From: Arachnia propionica
GTDB lineage: Bacteria > Actinomycetota > Actinomycetes > Propionibacteriales > Propionibacteriaceae
Direction of reading: 5' to 3'
NCBI RefSeq assembly: GCF_003859805.1
Contig: NZ_RQZG01000003.1
Span: forward strand, 1-64,000
DNA length: 64,000 nt
The position numbers and the translations under genes were made by a program. A model generated the notes under the pieces. It did not search any database. It was given only the letters and a program-made list of their open reading frames with translations, and had not been told where the DNA came from. This document shows, in pieces, positions 26,209-34,983 of the stretch. Each line of letters opens with the position of its first letter. The stretch's first letter is position 1.

Positions 26209-27089
26209 CGACGTGGGCACTGGCGTGCTGCATCGGCATGCTCGTCGGGTCCGGGCTGTTCCTCACCGGTCTGGGTCTGATGCGCCGACCCGTGAGCCTG
26301 GCCAGTGCGCTGTCCCATCTCACGCAGTGGCCCGAGACCTCGGGGGAACCGAGCACCACACCGCAGGGACTCGAGACGGTGGGGAGTTGGTTCCATCGCA
26401 CCCTGAGGATGCCCGTGACCCCCACACAGGAGCGGCTGCTGGCGCGTTCCGGACGCAGCGTGGCGGATTTCTTCACCGAGAAGTTGGTGTGGGCGACCAC
26501 GGGGTTGCTGCTCCCACTGGTGTGGGCGGCCACGTCGGCGGCGATGGGCAGTCCACCGCCCGTGATGCCGATGCTGCTCGGTCCGTTCCTGGCGGTGGCC
26601 GGCTACTTCATCGCCGACTGGCGGCTGGCCCGTGGGGAGCGGGATGCCAACCGGGCCACGGCGGAATCCTTGTACACCTTCTTCGACCTGGTGGTGCTGG
26701 AGCGGCTCGCCAACGCCTCTGCGAGCCAGGCGGCCACGAGTGCCGCCGGGCTGTCCTCGGCACCTCTGTTCCGACGCATCGGCACCGGGTTGGAGAAGGC
26801 TCGGCTCGAGCAGTCGTCGCCGTGGCGGGAGCTCGAACGCATCGCGGTGGAGTGGGAGCTGCCCGAGTTGCGTGACTTCGCTGACGTGATGCGTCTGGAG
26901 GAGCAGGGTGCGGCCCTTGCCGACACCCTGCTGGCCCGGGTGGCCGAGTTGCGGGAGGGGCACAACGCCCGCCTCCTGATGCGTGCCCAGCAGGAGGCCG
27001 AGGGCTTGACGATCTGGATGACGATACCGGCCCTGGCCCTCGGGCTGTCGTTCATCATCCCTCCTCTGTTGGCCTTGATCGGCCCATGA
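26205..27089 (+). CDS. TadC-like membrane protein
   Basis: This 294-residue protein is the second platform protein of the Tad machine. Membrane segments lie at about residues 3-25, 95-130 and 270-294. The middle is a helical GspF-type domain (LYTFFDLVVLERLANASASQ, ELPELRDFADVMRLEEQGAA, LTIWMTIPALALGLSFIIPP). ATG 26205 overlaps the TadB stop (ATGA). An 80-base gap follows before the pilin gene. Confidence 0.85.
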   Translation: MTTWALACCIGMLVGSGLFLTGLGLMRRPVSLASALSHLTQWPETSGEPSTTPQGLETVGSWFHRTLRMPVTPTQERLLARSGRSVADFFTEKLVWATTGLLLPLVWAATSAAMGSPPPVMPMLLGPFLAVAGYFIADWRLARGERDANRATAESLYTFFDLVVLERLANASASQAATSAAGLSSAPLFRRIGTGLEKARLEQSSPWRELERIAVEWELPELRDFADVMRLEEQGAALADTLLARVAELREGHNARLLMRAQQEAEGLTIWMTIPALALGLSFIIPPLLALIGP

Positions 27090-27169
27090 GAAGGCATGGG
27101 AGATGACCCTGTGGAAAAAGAACATCCGGGCCGGGACGTGCCCATGATGTGAGTGAAAGGAAGAGAACC

Positions 27170-27346
27170 ATGACCCCCGTTGACATCCTCCTGGAGCACC
27201 TGCTCAGCCGCCTGCGGTTGCCCAGCCGCGATGAGCGCGGCCTGTCCCAGTCCACGGAGAACGCGATCCTGTTGGCCGGCGCCGTGACCATCGCGGCCCT
27301 GATCGTCACCGCGGTCACTGCCTACGTCAAGTCCCGCCTGCCGTAG
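27170..27346 (+). CDS. Flp-like pilin
   Basis: This 58-residue protein has a short basic leader, then ERGLSQSTENAILLAGAVTI and a single hydrophobic helix of about 22 residues, ending AYVKSRLP. Placement of a Gly before a hydrophobic segment with Glu at about +6 fits Flp-type prepilins of actinobacteria; cleavage after the Gly is inferred. ATG 27170 follows AAAGGAAGAG; the in-frame GTG 27149 would add seven residues and lacks a good site. It is the only pilin candidate in the operon. No TadE/TadF pseudopilin and no prepilin peptidase gene are visible in the window. Confidence 0.78.
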   Translation: MTPVDILLEHLLSRLRLPSRDERGLSQSTENAILLAGAVTIAALIVTAVTAYVKSRLP

Positions 27347-27368
27347 GGCACGCACGAAAGGAGCTGAG

Positions 27369-29966
27369 TTGAAGCGCCTGGTGGCCTCACTCGCAGCCAT
27401 CCTCTGTCTCACGGGGATCGTGGTGGGTGTGCCGTGGTTGCTGCTCCGGTGGGGACAGCTGGCGGGGCTGTCACCTGCCCTGTGGAATCGCTGGTTGCAG
27501 CCCGACGACGGCACCTTGACCATGACCCTGCTCACCCTGGTCGGTTGGCTCGCCTGGGCGGTGTTCGCGTGGAGTGTCGTCGCCGAGGCGGCTCGTCAGC
27601 TCTCGAAGGGGCGGGTCCGGCTCCGGCTCCCCGGCACCTCCTGGTTGGCCCCCGTCGTCTCGGTGCTGGTCGCCGCCGCGCTGGCCCCACTCGCCACCGC
27701 ACATGCCACGACACCTGGGGCTCCCGGCCCCACGGCCGTCGTGGCTCCTGAGACCTCCCCGACGGCACCACCTCCGGCACCTCGTGACGACCGAACCACG
27801 AACGACCGGGGTGCCATCGAGAGGACCGGGGCACCCCAGCGGTGGCGGCAGTACACGGTGGCACCGGGGGATGAACTGTGGGACATCGCCACCCGTGAGC
27901 TGGGCGGTGGTGAGCGTTGGCGGGAGATCGTCGCGGCGAACCCGGGGCTCGACCCCGAGGCCGAGTTGGTCCCCGACAGCGTCCTGTTGCTGCCGACCAC
28001 GGTCACCGTGGTGCCGGGTGACACCCTGTGGGAACTCGCCGAGGAGCACCTGGGTGATCCCGAGCAGTGGCCGAGGTTGCACGAGGCCAACCGGGATCTG
28101 GTGGCCGACCCGGATGAGATCGACGTGGGTTGGACCCTCACCCTGCCGGGTGCCGGTGCCCCGACCGCTCCGGAACCACCCGTGCCACCTGGACCACAGG
28201 CCCCTCCGGAGATCCCGCAGGCCAGTCCTTCCCCCCCGGTCCCGCCTCAGGCGTCGGCTCAGACGACGGAGGTCAGCCCCGGCGTGGAGGACTCCCCCCG
28301 GCATGCGGATGTCTCGACCGCACCGTCCCCGGCCTCCCCTGCCCTCGAGGTGCTCGGCCCGGTCGGCGCCCTGCTCGGGGCCGGCCTGGCCGTCGCACTG
28401 GCCTCACGACGCCGCATCTCGCTGGCACAACGTGAGGTGGGGCGCCGTGTCCCCAGCACGGCCGGCGAGTTGTCCAGGCACTGGGCCGCCCTGGGACTGC
28501 TGGCCGCCGAGGAACCCGAGGCCCCGGCGGAGGAATTGGCTCCCACCGCCGTGCTCCTGGGATGGGACACCGAGCAGGAGGAGCTGTGGTGCGACCTCGA
28601 GTCGGAACCGTTGTGGTTGGAGGGTCGCGCCGAGGAGCTCCAGTCCCTGTCCGCGGCTCTCCTGACCAGCCTGCTGTGCGCTGAGTGGTCGCACGACGTC
28701 GAGGTGGTGATGGTGATGGCCGACGAGGCCTGGGCGACTGCGCTCGATGATCCACGCCTGACGGATGTCAAGGACACCACAGCGGGTCTGGAGCGGCTCG
28801 AACGGTTGGTGGGCAACCGACTGGCCGCCCTCGATGGCGAACCGCTCTCCTCGGCCCGTCAGGACCCGGACCGTGCCCCGGGATTCGCCCCGACCGTCTT
28901 CCTGTTCTGTGTCCCCCTCTCCTCGGCCGAGTGCGCGACGATCAGCACCCTGTACGCCCGTGGCCGGGCCGGGGTGGGCGTGGTCGCGGCCCGCGGGAGT
29001 GACGATGGCGGCAACAGCGGACCGGGACGCCTGGTGAACCTGCTCTCCGGCACGAGGGCCGAAGCGGTACCCGGCGGGGCCTTCACCCCCCAGCTGCTGC
29101 AGGCACCTGCACGACACGCCCTCGTCGGTCTGTTCGCGGCGAGCAACGACCCCGGGACCGAGCCCGCTCCTTGGTGGAGCCCCCACAACATCGCCCCGCT
29201 GCTGAGCAGCCCGATCTCGGAGGAGCTGAGGATGCCCCCGAAACCGTCTTCCCCAACCCTGCTGCTCCTGGGGGAGGCCCAGTTGGTGGCCTGTGACGGC
29301 GAGCCACCCTCCCGCAGCATCGGACGCTGCCTCGAGGTCTGTGCCTGGCTGTTGGCCCATCCCGGATGCACCCCCACCCAGATGCGGGAGGGGCTGATGA
29401 TCGCCGAGGGAACCCGCCGGTCGGTGATGTCACGCCTGCGCGGTTGGTTGGGACGCTCCTCCGGCGGAGAGCATCTGCCGGACGCCTACTCCGGGAGGAT
29501 ACAACTGGCAAGCACCGTCTCGAGCGACTGGGAGAGGTTCCAGTCACTGCTGGCCGGTGGGGTGAACCAGGCCAGCGAAGCAGCGCTCACCGAGGCGCTT
29601 GCCCTGGTCCGGGGAGCCCCTCTCGCGGGGTACGAGTTCCAGTGGGGATGGGCGGAGTCCCTGCGTTGCGACATGGTGGCGATGATCACCGACGCGGCAG
29701 TGGTGCTGGCGGAGCGTTGCCTGGCGAAGCGGGATCTGCAGGCGGCTGAGTGGGCACTGGCGCAGGGATCACTCGTCGGGCCGGACAACGAGGCACTGAC
29801 CGCCCGACGGATCCTGCTGCGGGCCGCGCAGGGGGACCGGACGGCAGTCGACCAGGAGGTGCTGCACCTGACGCGGACGGCCCGGGCCGAGGGCCGCGAC
29901 CTCGCCGAGTCCACGGTACGGATCATCCAGCAGGCCCTCAGCCAGTGCCTGACCACCTCGTCGTGA
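27369..29966 (+). CDS. Membrane LysM protein with SARP/BTAD-like C-terminus
   Basis: The 865-residue protein begins at TTG 27369 after AAAGGAGC. It has membrane segments at about residues 5-28, 55-75 and 90-115, two LysM domains (YTVAPGDELWDIATREL near 161; VVPGDTLWELAEEHLGDP near 211), a Pro-rich linker and another membrane segment near 325-345. The remainder is cytoplasmic if the topology is simple. It ends in a winged-helix-like region (GRCLEVCAWLLAHPGCTPTQ, RRSVMSRLRGWLG) and a helical repeat region like the bacterial transcriptional activation domain (BTAD) from about 730. The lysin-type domains would bind peptidoglycan outside, the C-terminus could act inside. It closes the Tad operon. 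DNA binding is not shown. Confidence 0.8.
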   Translation: MKRLVASLAAILCLTGIVVGVPWLLLRWGQLAGLSPALWNRWLQPDDGTLTMTLLTLVGWLAWAVFAWSVVAEAARQLSKGRVRLRLPGTSWLAPVVSVLVAAALAPLATAHATTPGAPGPTAVVAPETSPTAPPPAPRDDRTTNDRGAIERTGAPQRWRQYTVAPGDELWDIATRELGGGERWREIVAANPGLDPEAELVPDSVLLLPTTVTVVPGDTLWELAEEHLGDPEQWPRLHEANRDLVADPDEIDVGWTLTLPGAGAPTAPEPPVPPGPQAPPEIPQASPSPPVPPQASAQTTEVSPGVEDSPRHADVSTAPSPASPALEVLGPVGALLGAGLAVALASRRRISLAQREVGRRVPSTAGELSRHWAALGLLAAEEPEAPAEELAPTAVLLGWDTEQEELWCDLESEPLWLEGRAEELQSLSAALLTSLLCAEWSHDVEVVMVMADEAWATALDDPRLTDVKDTTAGLERLERLVGNRLAALDGEPLSSARQDPDRAPGFAPTVFLFCVPLSSAECATISTLYARGRAGVGVVAARGSDDGGNSGPGRLVNLLSGTRAEAVPGGAFTPQLLQAPARHALVGLFAASNDPGTEPAPWWSPHNIAPLLSSPISEELRMPPKPSSPTLLLLGEAQLVACDGEPPSRSIGRCLEVCAWLLAHPGCTPTQMREGLMIAEGTRRSVMSRLRGWLGRSSGGEHLPDAYSGRIQLASTVSSDWERFQSLLAGGVNQASEAALTEALALVRGAPLAGYEFQWGWAESLRCDMVAMITDAAVVLAERCLAKRDLQAAEWALAQGSLVGPDNEALTARRILLRAAQGDRTAVDQEVLHLTRTARAEGRDLAESTVRIIQQALSQCLTTSS

Positions 29967-29969
29967 TCC

Positions 29970-32156
29970 TCAACCGAGGGCACGTACCAGATGAGGAACC
30001 ACCGCCATGGTCACCGCACACAGCACCACGGCGGTGTCCGAGCGGGTCCAGGGCGCTTCACCGAGCCAGGTCCTGGGACCCGGTGCCGAGTAGCCACGGC
30101 AGTCCATCGCCACGGTGAGCCGTCCGGCCCTGCGCAGTGACTCCACCAGCAGGGTGAAGCAGAGACCGGCCCAGTACCTGCCACGGCTGACGAGCCCCCG
30201 GGTCGGCCCGAGCCCCCGGACCCGACGCGCCCCGGCCAACTCCTGCCACAGGGCTGCGAACTCGTCGAGCCTGCGCAACGCCGCCGTCATGGCCAGCACC
30301 GGGCGGGCAGGAAGCCCGAGCCGTCGCCCCAGGTGGTCACCGAGGCCCGTCGGGTCGAGGAAACTCGCGACCACCACTCCGGGCACCACGATGAAGGCCA
30401 CCCGCAGAGCCGCCTCCAGCGCGGGGACGACATCGGGCGGGGAGGCCAGGACCCAGTTCGACCAGGCCACCGACAACACGGCGACCACGGCCGGGAGCAA
30501 TCGGGCCGGGTGGAAGCGGAACCCCGTCATGACCGCCCCGAGCACCACCATCACCGTGCAGGCGGCGAGCAGCGGGACCACCCCTGAGGCGGCAAGCCCC
30601 GACACGGTGACGAGCACGGCCCCTGCCAGCAGGGACAGCGGTCCGGCGCGTCCCAGCAGACCACGGGTGGGGGTCACGTCGCCCTCCCCGGACGTCGGCA
30701 CCGGTGTCAGGTGGTGCTCCCGGTCGGCGCGATGCGCCAGGGCCTCGTCGTGCGTGGCGACGACGGTTGCGGTCCCGGCCTTCGTGGCGGAGCGGATGAG
30801 CCCGACCACGGCTGCCCAGGAATGCCGGTCCAGCCCCACCGTCGGTTCGTCGAGGGCCAGCACGGCTGGCGCGTGGAGCACCGCACAGGCCACGGCGAGC
30901 CGCCGCTGCTCCCCGCCGGAGAGGCTCAGCGGGGCCCGTCCGGCCAGGTCCGCCAACCCCAGGGCGGCGAGCAGGGCCCGGGCCTGCACCTCCGTCTCCT
31001 GGCGCGGCCACCCGAACCTGTCAACGCTCGCCAACAGGGAGTCCAGGACGGTCTCCCCCACCGCGAGGGCCTCCGGGAACTGGGGCACCCAGCTCATCCG
31101 TGAGGCCAACTCGACGGAGGACCACCGTCTCGGCTCCCCTGACACTCCTTGGAGGCGGATCTCCCCCGCCTCGAGCGGCACCAGCCCGATCAGCGCTGCC
31201 AGGAGGGTGCTCTTGCCCGAGCCGCTCTCACCGCGCAGGGCGACCAGCTCACCGGGATCCAGGCGGAGATCCACGCGATCGAGCACGAGCCGGGCGGGAC
31301 GTCGAGTGGTGTGGAAACTGAGCGCAGGCCGACGCAGGACCCGCAGGTCATGGGCCGTCAGGGCCCGAGGGGTGGATGGGGCCGCCAGCTCGATCCGTCG
31401 TGGCTCGGGCGCCTCAGCCCCGGGAACCCACAGGCCGAGCTCCAACAACTCGGTGCGGTGCGTCGCCACGACGTCGTCCAGCGGACCGTCAAGACGCACC
31501 CTTCCCCGCTCGAGCACGACGAGCCGTCGTGCGATCCCGACCCAGCCCGCGATGTCGTGGTCCACCACGACGAGGGTCGCCCGGTTCCGTTCGACGACCC
31601 GGCGCACGGCCTCGCGCACCTCCCGGGCCGCCGAGGCGTCCAGCATGGCCGCCGGTTCGTCGAGGAGCAGGACCGAGGGACGCAGCGCCAGTGCACCGGC
31701 CATCGCCAGACGCTGCGCCTGACCGCCGGACAGCGCCCCGGTGCCGTGCCGCTCCCCGAACGGGAACCCCACCAGGTCAAGCGCCTCCGCCACCCGGGCA
31801 CGGATCTCCTCGGGCGGACACCCAAGGTTCTCCGGCCCGAAGGCGACGTCCCGCCCCACGGTGTCCGCGACGATCGAGTCGAACGGCTGCTGCTGGACGA
31901 AACCGACGTCCGGACGGCCGCTTCGGGCAGGGGTTCCTCCCACCAGCAGCGACCCCGTGAGATCGCCGGGACCGTGCTCCTCCAGCACCCCGGCCAGAGC
32001 CCGGAGCAGGGTGGACTTGCCGGCCCCACTCACCCCTGTCACGAGCACCCGTTCCCCGGGAGCCACGGTGAGGTTGAGGTCCTGCAGCACCGGTGCCCCG
32101 GCCCCGAGCGGATGCCATGTGAGATCTGTCGCCTCGAGGGCGGCGGGAGCCGTCAT
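29970..32156 (-). CDS. ECF transporter: two ATPase domains fused to the EcfT permease
   Basis: The protein has 728 residues. The first ATPase (1-220) has Walker A GVSGAGKSTLLRALAG and signature GALSGGQAQRLAMAGALAL. The second (about 265-480) has GESGSGKSTLLAALIG and LSLSGGEQRRLAVACAVLH. The last 220 residues are an EcfT transmembrane protein with about five segments and the coupling motif GARRVRGLGPTRG. In Bacillus the thiamine-precursor transporter is split into YkoC (permease) and YkoD (double ATPase); here they are one chain. ATG 32156 overlaps the ykoE stop (ATGA). The riboswitch upstream of ykoE supports thiamine or HMP as substrate. Confidence 0.92.
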   Translation of the reverse strand: MTAPAALEATDLTWHPLGAGAPVLQDLNLTVAPGERVLVTGVSGAGKSTLLRALAGVLEEHGPGDLTGSLLVGGTPARSGRPDVGFVQQQPFDSIVADTVGRDVAFGPENLGCPPEEIRARVAEALDLVGFPFGERHGTGALSGGQAQRLAMAGALALRPSVLLLDEPAAMLDASAAREVREAVRRVVERNRATLVVVDHDIAGWVGIARRLVVLERGRVRLDGPLDDVVATHRTELLELGLWVPGAEAPEPRRIELAAPSTPRALTAHDLRVLRRPALSFHTTRRPARLVLDRVDLRLDPGELVALRGESGSGKSTLLAALIGLVPLEAGEIRLQGVSGEPRRWSSVELASRMSWVPQFPEALAVGETVLDSLLASVDRFGWPRQETEVQARALLAALGLADLAGRAPLSLSGGEQRRLAVACAVLHAPAVLALDEPTVGLDRHSWAAVVGLIRSATKAGTATVVATHDEALAHRADREHHLTPVPTSGEGDVTPTRGLLGRAGPLSLLAGAVLVTVSGLAASGVVPLLAACTVMVVLGAVMTGFRFHPARLLPAVVAVLSVAWSNWVLASPPDVVPALEAALRVAFIVVPGVVVASFLDPTGLGDHLGRRLGLPARPVLAMTAALRRLDEFAALWQELAGARRVRGLGPTRGLVSRGRYWAGLCFTLLVESLRRAGRLTVAMDCRGYSAPGPRTWLGEAPWTRSDTAVVLCAVTMAVVPHLVRALG

Positions 32157-32773
32157 GCCTGTCCGGCCAGACGCTCCCGTCCCGGCGGGAAGGCCTCGAG
32201 TGCCCCGGTCCGGGCGAGTGCCCTCACCAGCAGCCAACCACCGATCCCGGCGATGAGTGCCCCGGAGAGGAGGGCGAACCCGAGCGCGGCGAGACGCTGC
32301 GGCCAGCTGTGGTTGGGTTGGTAGACCCACCACTCCCACACCGTCAGCTCCAGGAAGGCGGCGAGCAGCCCTCCGAGGACGGCCACCACCACCGTCCAGT
32401 TGCGCCAGACCAGGACGGCCATGGCGATCTCGACACCGAGCCCCTGCAGGAAACCGGAGACCAGGACGTTGAACCCCCACTGGTTGCCGAGGAGGGCCTC
32501 CACCGTGGCCGCGATGAACTCACAGAACAGCGCAGCCCCCGGTCGCCGGATGACGAGCCCACCCACCACGGCCGGCAGGAGCCACACCCCGAGGGCCAGG
32601 CTGCTGCTGGGCGGGTAGACCGCGAAGACCGGGCTGAGGATCCCGTACACCGCGTCCCACCCCCAGAACGCGACGCCGAGGGCGACGCCGAGGATCGCGA
32701 CGGTGACGATGTCGATGGAACGCCACCCCCAGGGTCCCCCCGTGGCCAGCTGTGGTCGTGTCGTGATGGTCAT
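32153..32773 (-). CDS. ykoE: Thiamine/HMP ECF substrate-binding component YkoE
   Basis: The 206-residue membrane protein has about six segments and the YkoE features WRSIDIVTVAILGVALGVAF, PAVVGGLVIRRPGAALFCEF and LGNQWGFNVLVSGFLQGLG. It is the S-component that captures hydroxymethylpyrimidine or thiamine and works with the fused ATPase-permease encoded downstream. ATG 32773 follows CAGGAGTC. A TPP riboswitch precedes it, so it should be repressed when thiamine pyrophosphate is plentiful. Confidence 0.93.
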   Translation of the reverse strand: MTITTRPQLATGGPWGWRSIDIVTVAILGVALGVAFWGWDAVYGILSPVFAVYPPSSSLALGVWLLPAVVGGLVIRRPGAALFCEFIAATVEALLGNQWGFNVLVSGFLQGLGVEIAMAVLVWRNWTVVVAVLGGLLAAFLELTVWEWWVYQPNHSWPQRLAALGFALLSGALIAGIGGWLLVRALARTGALEAFPPGRERLAGQA

Positions 32774-32848
32774 GATGACTCCTGTGGTCGCCCGGTCTCC
32801 CGGATGCCTCAGGGACGCCGACGCGACGGAACACGTCGACATGAGATT

Positions 32849-32936
32849 CCCGACTCCCTACGCCGGTGCTGACCGGATCAGGTTCGAGGGTCTGCGGTGA
32901 TCCGCACTCTCAGCGCTCATGCGCTCCCCTGTCGAT
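32849..32936 (-). promoter_or_regulatory. TPP riboswitch (THI element)
   Basis: Read on the minus strand, the segment contains the conserved landmarks GACAGGGGAGC, GCTGAGAGTGCGG, GACCCTCGAACCTGATCC and GGTCAGCACCGGCGTAGGGA in the right order and spacing for the TPP aptamer. It ends about 75 bases before ykoE ATG 32773. It should bind thiamine pyrophosphate in the nascent mRNA and lower expression of the ECF transporter, either through a terminator or by hiding the ribosome binding site; no clear intrinsic terminator follows, so translational control is more likely. Confidence 0.95.
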
Positions 32937-33045
32937 GCGGCAGGACTCTACCCCATCGGCGCCGACCGGGCGAGAGCTCGGCAGTGCGACTGCTCACCGT
33001 CCGCCCTCGTGGCACCACCACGACGACCCCACCACGGACACGCCC

Positions 33046-33051
33046 TACGAT
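33046..33051 (+). promoter_or_regulatory. -10 box (TACGAT) for the DUF6049 gene
   Basis: TACGAT is followed by six bases and then GTG 33058, which is in frame with ATG 33061. The geometry is that of a leaderless mRNA starting at or next to the GTG. No clear -35 box is seen. Confidence 0.45.
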
Positions 33052-33060
33052 GGTGGAGTG

Positions 33061-34983
33061 ATGAGACGGCTGATGTGGTGCGTGCTGCTGGTGGCGGCAG
33101 CGCTCGGGTTCAGCCTTGTCCCGCCCCAGGTCGCACGCGCCGAGGGGGAGGTCACCGTCACCTTCGACTCCCTGTCCCCCAATCTGTTGGACCTGAACGA
33201 CCCCACCCGGGTGGTGACCCTCAGCGGGACGATCCGCAACGACACCCCCGACCCCCTGACCGCGGTCAACATCCACTTCTGGCGTTCCACCACCCCGATC
33301 CTCTCCGACGAGGAGTTGACCTCGGTCCTCGAGTCCCCCCTGGATGAACCGTTGGGACGTCGTCTCACCAGTGAGTCGAACCTGGTGTCGCTGCCGGATC
33401 TGGCCCCGGGCGGGAGCGCCGCCTTCCAGGTCAGCGCCACGGTCGCCGACCTGACCCTGGACACCATGGATGCCGTCTACCTGCTGGGGGTGCATGTCCG
33501 GGCCTCCCGCCTCGACAGCCCCCGCAGCACGGTCGGGCGGGGACGCATCCTCGTCCCCGCCACCACCACTCGGACGCCGGTGGCCTCGTTGGTCAAGCTC
33601 ACCCACCGACCGACGAGGATCAGCGACGACGAGTTCCACGACGACTCGCTCCCGCGTGCTCTCGAGTCCGACCTGGAGGAACTGCTGACCGCCGCGGAGG
33701 AGCCCCGTCGGCTGGCCCTGCTGGACCCGGCCCTCCTCGTCGACCTCAAGGCCCTGAGCGGGCCCCACCGGATCGCGGGTGCGGAGGCGGCCCCCAATGC
33801 CACGGCCCAACGGTTCCTGGAGCGGATGTCTGTGCTGATCCGGGAACGCCGGGTGCTGCGGCTGCCGTTCGGCAACCCGGACCTGGCACGGCTGCACGCC
33901 TCGGGAAACCTCCACGACTTCGAGGCCGCGGTCACCTGGTCCGCGACCGCTCTCAACAGTGCCGATCTACCGGAGGTGGCGGAACTGCCCCTGGTCGCGG
34001 ATCTGGGCGAGCACTCCGACGAGGATCTCGCGCTCATCCTGGCCAAGTCGGGCTACACCACGATCTTCACCGACCGTCTGGAACGCAACGGCAGCATCGG
34101 TTCCAGCAACACCATCGGGTACGACGTGGAACCTCTCGGCCGTCCGGGGATCGGACCGGGTACCACCACATCCCCGATCCAGGTGACACAGCGTCGCCTG
34201 GCGGAGGGGCTGCTGGCCGGGAACGTCCGGGTTCACATGGCCCGCAACGCCGCGGCGTTGCCACAGCTTCCCCTCATCGAGGAGGCCGAGACCCCGGCGG
34301 CGTTGCCCACGCTGCGGGAACCCGCGGTCTTCCCGGCGACGCCCGTGGCGGCGCCCCAGTGGTCGGCCCTCCTGGCCCGCTCCAAAGGGTTGTTCACCGA
34401 ATCGGCGCTGCTGGAGGAACTGACCGGCACCAACCGGGAGAGCACCAACGCCACCATCGCCGCCCTGGCCTCGAGTGCCGACTTCGACCGGGAACCGGAG
34501 GCACTGGCCTTCCTCGGCGCCTGGGCCGGGGAACGTCCGGATGCCTCCCAGGTACGGCTGTCATCGGCCAGTCAGTTCGTGATGGGGTCGGACCGCAACG
34601 TGTTCCCCATGACGATCAGCAATCCGCTGCCGCTCCCGGTCAGGGTGCGGGTGCAGTTCAACAGCGACTCCCCGAACCGACTGGACATCCCGGCCTCGGA
34701 GATCGTCACCATCGCTCCCGGGGAGCAGCAGACCGTCAGTGTCACCCCCATCGCGAAGGCCAACGGTGTGGTCACGGTGCGTGCCCAGCTCACCAGCCCC
34801 GACGGCACCGCCTTCGGACCTGTCATCCCTGTGGAGGTCACCGCCACGGGTTTCGGGCGAGTCGGCTGGATCATCATCATCGTCTCGGGTGCAGTAGTGC
34901 TCGGCGGTACCCTCCTGAGGATCAGGACGGTGCAGAAGGAAACCGCGCAGAGGGAACAGGCCAGGGAGAGTCGTGAGCAGTAA
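33061..34983 (+). CDS. DUF6049-type secreted membrane protein next to murJ
   Basis: The 640-residue protein has a signal peptide (MRRLMWCVLLVAAALGFSL, cut near ARA), a large extracellular part beginning VTFDSLSPNLLDLNDPTRVV with beta-sandwich regions, and one C-terminal membrane segment (VGWIIIIVSGAVVLGGTLL) before a short charged tail. It corresponds in position and architecture to the gene preceding mviN in mycobacteria (Rv3909). Its job is not known but its conserved linkage to murJ suggests cell-wall synthesis. Translation could start at ATG 33061 or at GTG 33058. The end overlaps the murJ start by 11 bases. Confidence 0.85.
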   Translation: MRRLMWCVLLVAAALGFSLVPPQVARAEGEVTVTFDSLSPNLLDLNDPTRVVTLSGTIRNDTPDPLTAVNIHFWRSTTPILSDEELTSVLESPLDEPLGRRLTSESNLVSLPDLAPGGSAAFQVSATVADLTLDTMDAVYLLGVHVRASRLDSPRSTVGRGRILVPATTTRTPVASLVKLTHRPTRISDDEFHDDSLPRALESDLEELLTAAEEPRRLALLDPALLVDLKALSGPHRIAGAEAAPNATAQRFLERMSVLIRERRVLRLPFGNPDLARLHASGNLHDFEAAVTWSATALNSADLPEVAELPLVADLGEHSDEDLALILAKSGYTTIFTDRLERNGSIGSSNTIGYDVEPLGRPGIGPGTTTSPIQVTQRRLAEGLLAGNVRVHMARNAAALPQLPLIEEAETPAALPTLREPAVFPATPVAAPQWSALLARSKGLFTESALLEELTGTNRESTNATIAALASSADFDREPEALAFLGAWAGERPDASQVRLSSASQFVMGSDRNVFPMTISNPLPLPVRVRVQFNSDSPNRLDIPASEIVTIAPGEQQTVSVTPIAKANGVVTVRAQLTSPDGTAFGPVIPVEVTATGFGRVGWIIIIVSGAVVLGGTLLRIRTVQKETAQREQARESREQ

